Below, piece by piece: positions 25,161-34,527 of a stretch of DNA of 64,000 nt. The stretch spans positions 2,604,001 to 2,668,000 of the forward strand of contig CP126197.1 in assembly GCA_030272155.1 (NCBI GenBank). The letters run 5' to 3'. The notes beneath the pieces are model-generated. The model worked only from the letters and a program-made list of their open reading frames with translations. It was not told where the DNA came from and ran no database searches. Position 1 is the first letter of the stretch. Each line of letters begins with the position of its first letter. Both the position numbers and the translations under genes were made by a program. This DNA comes from Tetradesmus obliquus (Eukaryota; Chlorophyta; Chlorophyceae; Sphaeropleales; Scenedesmaceae).

Positions 25161-26406
25161 TTAAACGTTGAAGGAGGCCCTCATGCACAGCACGTCGCTG
25201 CCGCTGCCGCTGCGCGCCACGACATCGACACCATACTTGCCCTACACAAGCAGCAACGCAGGCAGCAGCAGCAGCAGCGGCGGCGGCAGCAGCAGGAGAA
25301 GCAGGGCATCGCCCGATGGCGGTGCTTGTCAGCTGTGTTTTATATTGTCGGGCAATCCTGCTGCTGCTTCAAGTGCCGGAAACATGGCGCCAGTCCGCAC
25401 GCCGCAAACTGTGAGCACAGCCCAAAGTGCATGCAGCTGCCGCACAGTGCAGCAAGCTGGACCAGCTGTGCTTGCATGATGTGGCAGGCGAACTCAGCTG
25501 GTTTGGTCAGCTGCCAGTCCTGTGCTATTTTACCCAGCCTGCATGCCTCTTCCCTCTTCCTATTGGCTCAGACACAGCAATGGAGGATGGTGCAGCATTG
25601 CTTACAGGTGCGTAGCCATGCCTCTACTGTATAACACATATCTGAAGGTCGTCCTGCAACAACGGCAGGTGACTGCTGCTTACCCTGGGCACAAATGACG
25701 GCATGGTGTTCTCATATGTGGCTGTGATGGGCCCAGCCTTGATGGGGCAGCTCAGAAACTTGCACAGGCTCAGCGTCTGCTGTGCCACTTGCATGCCGGC
25801 CCAGCTGATCTTCACGCTGACGTCACCGTCTGCCACCTCAGCTCCTGATGAGAGCAAGCACAGCAGGCATAACAGACACATGCGCTTACTCTGACTTTCT
25901 GTCACTCGCTCTGGTTCAGATATGTTAGGCACGACTAGTGAACGGATGCTGCAATTTTCACACCGTTGTTCTGGATTGGATGCTGGTGTTACGCTGCATT
26001 TTTGTGTCTGTGGTTGACCTGCTAGCTTTACCCTGCTTGCTTGGAGGCTTACAGTGTATGCAGCTGCAAGCAACAGATTCAGCTATGCTGCTCATTCCAA
26101 ATAACAGCTGCCAAAACTGCAGTAGAGGTGCTGCTGCTGACAGCACTGTGTAGTGCAACAAGTCAATGCTGCAGTAAACAAACAGCTGGCTCGAGTCTGC
26201 AGCCTGGCCTGAATGGGCTTACCTGATGTGCCTAGAATCCTGATCTTGACCAGGCTGTTGGCTGTCGGAGGGTCGGGTGTCATCTCCACCTTGGACAGCT
26301 TAATCGCTGCGTTGGATTCATTGCAGCTTTCCCACGTCAAGGCGTTGCAGCTGAGCGCTCCCAAAAGCACCACAGCAAGGCATAGGCTGAACCGTGCTGA
26401 ATGCAT
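25161..26406 (-). CDS. Secreted ML-domain (NPC2-like) lipid-binding protein
   Basis: Exons 26406-26223, 25844-25684, 25241-25161 (minus strand), in phase and 141 residues long, the normal size for the family. Residues 1 to about 22 are a signal peptide (MHSARFSLCLAVVLLGALSC). The mature part begins with WESC and shows MD-2-related lipid-recognition features: conserved Cys residues (WESC; CKFLSCP; VLCM), the segment CPIKAGPITATYENTMPSFV, and the closing strand GKYGVDVVA... VLCMRASFNV. Members bind sterols, phospholipids or other lipids in the endomembrane lumen, vacuole or outside the cell. An upstream in-frame ATG at 26451 was not chosen because the signal peptide starts cleanly at 26406. The ligand is unknown. 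Confidence 0.85.
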
Positions 26407-27793
26407 CGTGCAGTGGTCAAAGGCAGAATGGACACAGTTTAACAGGTACACCGTTGTTTCTTTTCAGCCTGACAACTGTAGCGCTTGACTGAACGCACTA
26501 TTCACGCTCGTGTGCGCGGGAGTGGTGGTTGGCGCGGCTACGAAAGTAACAGGCGAGGAACCATCGCTCGACCAAAAGTCACTTATTTACCTTAACAAAG
26601 TTACGATGCTGGTGGATCGTCAGTGCCTTGTGTCTGTAACAAAATGAGTCACGGTCAATCGCCCGCAGGTGGTGTCCACGTGGGCAACACACACCGACAC
26701 ACTCGCGGACTGGCTGATCGTCACAACACGTGCAGACAAGACCGTATGTTATTGCCTTAAAGACACGTCTAATCAGTGCGACTGGATGCTGGCAGCACTC
26801 TACGCCAATCCATCAAGGTTGCCATGTGGGGCCATTGCATGCTTGATCGTGGCTTACACAGCACAGATCACACGGCTGGCTACAAACAACACCATAACGG
26901 CGATAGTATTGCTTAAAGGGTGGTAACAGATGCACCAACAGCCGGCCGAAATGCAGCAAGTATGACACAACGCTGACACTGTTGTTGACCAAGCGCCATC
27001 TATCAGACATGTTGGCAGCCACGCCATGAAGTACTTCCATGGCCTGAGGCGGTTGCACAAGCCAAGGTATCAACAGTCAAACAGGGCAGCACATCACCAT
27101 GCTGATGCCAGTCTGCTCAAGCTGTCACAGCAGGCCAGGATGGCCACGCACATGTGCACATGTGCATTCATACGCTGCGAGAAACATACGCTGCGTGTGA
27201 CATACACCTGTTGGCTGCTGACAGCTGCACGCATTGTAAAACCAGGTCATGCAGCAACATGGGCTGCACAGAATGGCACCGGCGGCTTCCGTTGCAGCTG
27301 ACAGGCCCTGGGTTCCCTGTAAGCCAAGGCAGCTCAGCTGACCGGTGACCAATCAACAGCCTGAGGATGCAGCTGCGGCTGCACGCCATGCATCAGCGTA
27401 TACAAGACACCGCCTGCCCCGCTGCAACCAAGCCAACCGCAACAAGGGCACCCGTATGCAGCGGCTGCTTGCACACTGATCGCGGGGCTGGAAGAAAAGC
27501 AAAAGTCAGCCTACCGAAGGCAGCAGACATTCGCTGCCTGCGGGCCTCGACGGCAAGCCTGCAGCAACACCGATGCAGCCACACCCCAACACAAGAGGCG
27601 CAGCTCGAGCTTCAGCAGCAACAAGCCAGAGCCTCCCCAACATACCATCAAACTCATCCCCATACACAGCACAATGCAGCAGCGGCAATCAAACTCACGA
27701 AGGTACAGATCACCGCCTGCGAGGGGCTGGCTCTGGCTCCTCCTCATCTTAAAACTCGCCATACTCGAACTCGTCATCATACAAAGCACACAT

Positions 27794-27845
<52 letters not shown>

Positions 27846-27857
27846 TTGACTCACAGC
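26407..27857. other. Intergenic stretch between ML and NAP1 genes
   Basis: Contains the ML-gene 5' flank and, at 27640-27843, echo copies of the NAP1 last exon and a CAG run (27797-27843). I see no independent gene. Confidence 0.5.
27640..27790 (-). repeat. Echoes of the NAP1 last exon
   Basis: A copy of about 70 bp at 27711-27786 (matching 27851-27945, the acidic tail YGDEF... EEEPEPAPRR and the GGTGA at its end) and a shorter one at 27637-27660 (YGDEFD). They lie downstream of the exon in the sense direction. The preserved GGCGGTGAtct leaves open that the TGA-containing border is also a donor. Confidence 0.75.
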
Positions 27858-30800
27858 TCACCGCCTGCGAGGGGCCGGCTCCGGCTCCTCCTCGTCCTCA
27901 AACTCGCCATACTCCCCGTCATCAAACTCATCACCATACAGAGGTGGCGCGGCCTCCCCAGTGAACCATTCCACTGCGCGCGGCACCAGGCTCTCGCGCA
28001 GCGCTGTGGCGATCTCGTAGTCCTCGTCCATCTGCTGCTGCAGCGCCTCCAGCTCCTCCTCGCTGAGGTCATCAGGGTTCTCAGGGACCACAGGCGTCCT
28101 GCTGGGGAAAGGGGTGGAGGGGGTGAACAGGACACCAGATGCCGAAATGTTGAGTGGGAGTGGAGGTAACAAACCGGGACATGTCGCTGGCCAGATGTTG
28201 ACCAGCGCAGACAAGCAACATCAACCAGGTACTCAGTGAAAGGCCAGCTGATGATGAGCAATTAATCATTGGAAATGTAACATAACAACACACGTCACGC
28301 ACTGTGCCGTTACGTGCATAAGGAGTCAGCTGTGCTGTGGCGCCGTCAGGTGTGGGCCTAGTGGCCAGTCATGTCATTGGGCGCAAGGCCCTGCAACAGA
28401 ATTCACCAATTACACAAGCATCATAGGGCGCCAAGGCACAGCTGAGCATCAAGCTCAACAACATTTAGCCTCCTTCATCAGCTTGTGAGTCATAGTAGAC
28501 ACTGCAGTGACCACTTTCTGAAGCTGTCCTTGTGAAGCAGCTGTTGCACATAGCTGTGCAATCGCTGCTACAGAAAGACGGCTACAAAAAATCGCAAAAA
28601 GGGTGCATCTCAGGCAGAGGGTCAGCTGTAGGAGAGTCCCACGCATGTGCCCCTTGGTCCTGGATGCATCAGCTCAGTGGCTGGTGTTGGCCACTCAGCG
28701 CATCAGTGACTGCCAGCAATGCATGTTTGGCAGAGGCATGGTTTGGCGAGGCCACACCAGCCATGCACACAAGAGCCTGATGAGGGCAGAAGAACAGCGG
28801 CTGCAACAAGCAAAACTGCCAACAACCCCACAAGTGCAGCTGTGCAAAGTTGCATCACCAGGGAAACACCTACTTGTTGCACTCACAATGCTGCTTCAAT
28901 CAAACAACACACACAGCATATTATTAACATCGTGTGCTGTGGCGCCGTCAGGTGTGGGCCTAGCGGCCAGTCATGTCATCGGGCACGAGGCCCTGCAACA
29001 GAATTCACCAATTACACAAGCATCATAGGGCGCCGATTGATGACTGGGCAGCACTTTTATAACAGCCAAGCCTCCTGCATCCACACGTGCAAAGCTGCAA
29101 TATGACCACAAAATCCAATAAGCTGCAGCGGCTGCTTGGGGGACACCTTGAGGAAGCTAGAATGACACTTTGTGACACTTTCAACACATGGCCAGCTGTG
29201 CAGCTGCCACACCACATGCTCCTTGGCCCTGGCTGAAATCTTACGGCTTACAGGCCAGTTGGGCAGCCCATGCAGCAGCTGCTTTGTCTGCAAGCACTGC
29301 ATGCTTTTCAGCAAGGAAGGTGGTGAAACTGCACCAAACAAGCTTGCTGCTCAACGTCTGCCGCTGCACGAGAATGTACCAGACAGCAGCACAGAGAGCA
29401 TGATGTGCGCGAAACGTCACCAGGAGACGTGCCATCTTATACCCACCCAAAAAAAACGACATAACAACAATGTTTTGTGCTGTGGCGCCGTCAGGTGTGG
29501 GCCTAGTGGCCAGTCATGTCATCGGGCGTAAGGCCCTGCAACAGAATTCACCAATTACACAAGCATCATAGGGCGCCACAGCCTTTTCAGATCCAAACCC
29601 CCAACCTTTTTAACTACGACAGTGCAATAGTTGATTCAAAAACTACTCACTCACTCACTCACTCACTCACTCACTCACTCACTCACTCACTCACACGCCG
29701 CACGCACTCACCCACACCCCTCGATTTACACACAAGCGCACACGCAGGATAGCACGAGCTCGAAGGCACTCACTTGAAGAAGTTGAAGAAGGAGTCGCAG
29801 GGCTTGGTCTGGTTGATGGTCACAGCGCCCTTGCCCTTGTTCTTCTTGTCCCCCACCTTCTTCTTGACCACGCTGACTGTGGTGTCCTTGCCGGCCGCCC
29901 AGTCGATGCTGCAGCCCACAAACTTGTCAGGCACAATCTCGTCCGGGTTCTCCATGTAGAACGTCTTCTCCAGCACCTGCAGCAGCAGCGGCAGCAGCAG
30001 CAGCACATGTTGGAATGCAGCTGGGTCAACATGTGAGTGCAGCTGGGTGTTTTGGAAAACCGAAGCAGTCAGCACACTACGTATACAGCATCACACACAG
30101 GGCATCAGCGGGATGCAGCCAGCGTGGCGTGCAGCGCCTCCCGCCCTCCCTTGTGTGTTGTTAGTTTGTGTTTGGTTGTTTCGTCGTACAACGCTTTGTT
30201 GTTTGTTTGCTTGTTATCCCTGGCCCTCACCTTGTTGCTGCATAAGGGCTTCTTTCTCAAATTAGAAGTCAGCCTGAAGCTGCCTGCCTGCTCACCAGTC
30301 AGGCTGGCGACCCAATAGATAGCAAGCTATACACTGGAACCTCTGGCAGAGTTTGACCCTGGCTCACCTTGTTCGTGAAGAAGGGGTTGTCCCTGAAGCT
30401 GAAGGTGAGCTTGAAGCTGCCCGCCTCCTCCCCGGTGAGGCTGGCCACGCGCACGTCAGCCAGGTACGACAGCACCTCCGCGTCACGCTCAGTCACGTAC
30501 TCGCCCAGCAGGTCGTGGTTGGTGATGGCCGTCAGCCAGAAGTCGGGGATGCCCTCGTCTGCGCAGCATAAGAAGATGCAGACTTTCAGTATGCAGTAAA
30601 TATTGTAAGCAGTCTAAGGGTGCAGAGCATCCTCTGTATAGGTGGTGTGTGTGCGGCATGTGCGCTGGCGTGCGCGGCATCGGCGGGCTGTGGCGTGTTG
30701 CATGTGCTCAGCAAATGCACGTCAGGGCAGGCCACGGATTGCTCACTATTTGCTGCAGTGCTGCCATCATAAAAGTTCCTGATCCCTTGTGCGTCTGCTA

Positions 30801-32093
30801 CTCTGGCCTCGATGACCTTGACTCACGTGCTGCACCTCACTTGGCTTGCTGCTGTCTGCGATGTGCTGAGCCATCTCCAGCAGTGCTCCAGCTCACCCCG
30901 CCCACGCCATGAAACCATGCTGCGACCACTACTAGCCTTCCTGGTCTCTGCTGTGTCTGCTTCGTGAAGATGTTTTGGAGGCACACTGGCTGCCTCACCT
31001 GGCTCGTTGCTGCGATTTGACCATGCTATGCCCAGCACTTGCCATCCTAATCTCTGCTTCCTGGAGCTGCTCTAGCAACACACTATGCTGCACCTCACCT
31101 GGCTCATCGCTGTCTGCGATGTCATATGCGCCCACCGTCTCCTCACCAGCCACCAGCCGCACGCGCTTGTCCATCATGGGCGCTGCAGCAGCAGCAGCAG
31201 CAGCAGCAGCAGAGGGAAAGCGGGATCAGACAGCAGCAAACCTGACCCGACACAAATACATGCACTTCACCAACAACTCCCTTTGCCCTTCTGCCCCACC
31301 TTGATGCAGCTGCTGCACCACACACTGCATCTTGCCAGCGTGCTCAGCATGCTCACCGCTGCCGCCTTGCAACTACTGCTTCGCCACATCTGCTTGGCTG
31401 GACACAGCATCCTTACTGGCAACAACACAGCAGAGCAAATGCACTCTCTCTTTCTGAGCTTGTATGCTCGCCCGGACCTGCCATCGCTGCTGCAGCTGGC
31501 ACATCCCGCATTTCTGAGCGCACATTTGCACACATACTCTGCTGCTGCTGCTGCTGCTCCTGCTGCTGCTGCTGCTGCTGCTGTGTGTCGCCCCCGTACC
31601 TGCTTGCTGCTCGTACTTTGCCTGCAGCTCTGCGCGCTCCTTGATGAACTGCTTTATGAGCTTGTCATAATCCTCCTGCACCTCACGCAGCGCTGCCACG
31701 CGCCGCTTGACTGGCACTGGCATGTCTTCTGTCCAGTCGATGTCCTCTGCAATGTCGCCCGCTGCAACTGCAGGAGGCGGCGCCAGCTGCAATGGAACAT
31801 GTGTTTGAACCGGTGGGAGGTGTTGAGTTTGGGTGATGTGGCCGGCTGCTAACTCAGAAACAAGGGTTTCGCGTGATCACAGCAGTTGCAGAAGTCTTGC
31901 GCTGGGCGTGATCTGTCACGGCATGCTTATGACATTTGTTTGACTATACTTTGTTATTGCATCCAGCACAAGCTGCAGGCATTGCATATGTCCTGGGTGA
32001 TCAGGATGCATGCAAGTGTACATGCAGCAACACCAGCACGGGACAAGGCGATGGACTCACCACGGCCCTGGAGGTGGTCAGTGTACGGCCCAT
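27858..32093 (-). CDS. NAP1: Nucleosome assembly protein 1 (NAP1) histone chaperone
   Basis: Minus-strand exons 32093-32061 (tentative), 31786-31600, 31182-31099, 30558-30368, 29976-29774, 28098-27858; all phases agree, about 312 residues. The protein shows the NAP order: helix VAALREVQEDYDKLIKQF, then MMDKRVRLVAGEE, GIPDFWLTAITNHDLLGEYV, ERDAEVLSYLADVRV, GSFKLTFSFRDNPFFTNK, SIDWAAGKD with a Lys-rich loop, SFFNFFKTPVVPENP, and an acidic tail. NAP1 carries H2A-H2B and supports nucleosome assembly. The longer Lys-rich loop favours NAP1 over SET. The first exon (MGRTLTTSRAV) is short and uncertain. The TGA at 27858 overlaps a donor-like sequence, so the tail could be longer. It is divergent from RFT1, 650 bp apart. 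The intron 28099-29773 hosts three snoRNA-like units. Confidence 0.88.
28331..28432 (-). ncRNA. Candidate C/D box snoRNA, copy 3 (intronic)
   Basis: A 102-bp unit in the sense strand of a NAP1 intron. Read on the minus strand it begins GGCGCC, then C-box-like ATGATGC two bases later, and ends with D box CTGA, one base, then GGCGCC. The two GGCGCC blocks pair as a terminal stem. An internal ATGACAT may be C' and CTGT may be D'. This is the expected layout of an intronic C/D snoRNA; the last C-box base departs from RUGAUGA. Two further copies lie in the same intron. Confidence 0.7.
28933..29034 (-). ncRNA. Candidate C/D box snoRNA, copy 2 (intronic)
   Basis: The same 102-bp length and layout as the unit at 28331, with stem, C box and D box intact. 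It differs at a handful of bases in the loop between the guides (including one in the GGCC-A/G-CTAGGCC segment). It is in the same orientation as the host gene. Confidence 0.7.
29476..29577 (-). ncRNA. Candidate C/D box snoRNA, copy 1 (intronic)
   Basis: The third 102-bp copy, nearest the upstream NAP1 exon. Stem GGCGCC/GGCGCC, ATGATGC and CTGA are all kept, and the substitutions again fall in the interior loop. Confidence 0.7.
29642..29695. repeat. (TCAC)n microsatellite
   Basis: About 13 units of ACTC/TCAC in the NAP1 intron, just downstream (sense) of the exon ending at 29774. Confidence 0.9.
30829..31010 (-). repeat. Echoes of NAP1 exon 3 end
   Basis: Copies of the exon 3 donor border (true: CACCTCACCTGGCTCATCGC at 31091-31110, plus strand) at about 30829-30866 and 30984-31010. 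Both lie in the downstream intron and both keep a possible donor (the first reads CTCAC, i.e. GTGAG in sense). Confidence 0.7.
31184..31583 (-). repeat. CAG/CTG-bracketed NAP1 intron 2
   Basis: In sense orientation the intron has a (CAG)n run just after its donor (plus 31541-31583) and a (CTG)n run directly before its acceptor (plus 31184-31212). The two runs are complementary in the pre-mRNA. Confidence 0.85.
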
Positions 32094-32743
32094 CCCACTG
32101 CGCAATGACATAACATGCAATTTAGCGCCTGATCTGCATCAAGGCAACACCCAGCCGAGCTGGTGCCTGGGCTGCTGCTGTCCTGGCAACCACACAAGCA
32201 AAGAACTGCCTCCTCACCTCAGAGCTGCAGGGCTAGCATAGTTGCATCTCCGCAATATATTGCTGACTGTGCGTGCTGCGAGGGCCATTCTGCTTGCGTC
32301 TGCAAGGTGCCCTTGTCAATCGCCGTCTGCGTGAAGAGGAATCAAACGAAGCAGACCCTGTCCTGCGTTGAGAACCTCTTTTTAAGTGTTTGACCCTTAT
32401 TAATTACTGCTACGACATCACGGAGCACTTGTAGTTCGCAACAATGGTAAGTAACAGGGCGGGACTGCTGGTGTGCCATGTTGTCCTGGCTGGGGCTCTA
32501 CACCCGGTTTGGAAGGCCCGTCTTGAGCGGATCTCCGTCTCGTTGGTTTTTCAACGATGTCAGCAGGGAAACTTGAAACCTCATCAGTTACCTGCTAATG
32601 GGCCTCACAGCTTGCTGTTGCAGTATGCAGTAGAGTGGTGGGGTGATGCTGCTTGTGTACTGCTGTTGAACTCCTCCCTGTGCTGCTTGAACGGAGTTTT
32701 GAAAACATAACAGCAGTGGGAACACGTTTCCCGGTAGCTCACC
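32094..32743. promoter_or_regulatory. Divergent NAP1/RFT1 intergenic region
   Basis: A 650-bp gap between the tentative NAP1 start and the RFT1 start on opposite strands. It must hold both promoters and 5' UTRs. An ATGGTAAGT at about 32443 has the look of a donor and may mark a 5' UTR exon of RFT1. No specific promoter element could be assigned. Confidence 0.5.
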
Positions 32744-33893
32744 ATGGCTCCTGCAGCAGCAGACCAGCTGCATGTCATGGCCTCTGGCTTCACAAAGCTC
32801 ATGGGTGGGTAGAACCGCAGTTTGCTTGTAGCACAGCAGCCGATACAATTGTCTGGGAAACGCCCCTTTCAAGCTACTTACAAAGCATCCATAGCTCTGG
32901 AGCCGACAGATCGCTGTACTGCTCATCCAACCGCCCGGCAACCGCCTGCTGCATGTCACCCAGCAGCTGCATGCAGCATCAAACCGGTTTGCAGCAGCAG
33001 CAGCACGCCCTGTTGATGTGCATGTTGCTGCATGCCGCTGCTTGCTGCTACTTGTTGGTGCGTGCTGCCGCAGTGTCCCAGGTGGCTACCCGGCTGGTGA
33101 CCTTCTGCATGAACCTGCTGGTGGCACGGCAGCTGTCACCCGAGGCCTACGGGGTGAGAGCAGCAGCAGCAGCAGCAGCAGTAGCAGCAGCAGCAGCAGT
33201 GGTTACAGCTGACGCTGGTCACTTGATGCAACATGTGCATTGTGCTGTCTGGGAGCCGGCTTCGCCTGCCTGCTTGGAGCACTGCATGTTGCTCAGCAGC
33301 GAGCTGTTGCTGGCGCCAGCACATTTGTAGGGCCATGCGCTGAATTAGGCACGCATACAACATTGTGCTGCTGCTCTGCTGCTGTGCTGGCTGCTGCACT
33401 GCGAGCAGCTGTCTGCGGTGCAGTTCCACCTGATCACCACGTCCATCCTATTCCTCAGCAGGGAGGGCTTCAGGCGGGGCGGCCTGCGCATCCAGGAGGA
33501 GCAGAGCAGCAAGGTGACCCGGCGGCAGCAGCAGCAGCAGCAGCAGTGCGGCCTGCCTGCAGATGATTGCAGCAGCGGACTGGCAAGATGCATGAGCAGC
33601 AGCAGCAGCAGCAGCTGTTGCACAACCTGCTTGAAGTTGGCGGCAGCAGCCGTCTCCACAGGCAGTACAGGGTGCGTACTGCAGCATTGCACGGCCGCAG
33701 ACAGCCTGTTTGAGACAGCTGTATCAGCCTGACACAACGCAAGGGAGGGGGAGCAGCACTGGCTGGCTTGCAGGCGCATGCAGCCCATCAACCCAGCAGC
33801 CAGTGCTGCCAGACACGCAGCACACCATCCTGCTGGCATTCAGGTGGCCATGTCACCATGTTGTTGTGTTTGTCAGCACGTGTCCACACCACC

Positions 33894-33925
<32 letters not shown>

Positions 33926-34487
33926 AGGAGAGCTCAACCACCGTGGCAGAGCGTGTGCTGCGCATGTCATGGCCCATCCTGCCCATAGGGGTGGTGCTGT
34001 CGACAGCTGTGTGTGGCTTCGTGCTGTGGCGCTCTGCTGCGCAGGGCGGTGACCTGGCATACCAGCAGGCTGTCGTCGCTCATGGTGCGCTGGCTGGTGC
34101 TGCAGCAGCTTAGGTGGAGCTAGGTGGCGCCACAGCAGGGATGCTGACATAGAGATTGCCTGGACTGACATGCAGCAGGGTGTATGGAGCTGCTGGGCTG
34201 AGCAGCATGGGTGAAGTTGGCTGGGGCTGCAGCAGACCGGCGCAGCACAGCAGCACCAGGCTGTTAGGCAACAATACATTTTCAATCGAAGGGTGTCAAC
34301 GGAATTGTGTGGGTTGTGATGACTGTGTCTTACATCTAGCAGTGGCTGGCGCTGTTCAGCTGCATGCCGCGCCCTGCTGCCCGCCCTGCTGCCTTCTCTG
34401 CAGGCGTGGCAGCAGTGCTGGAGCTGGCTATGTCTTACATCTAGCAGTGGCTCAGACTGTGCAGCCGCAAGCTTCACATTGCTGTCA

Positions 34488-34527
<40 letters not shown>

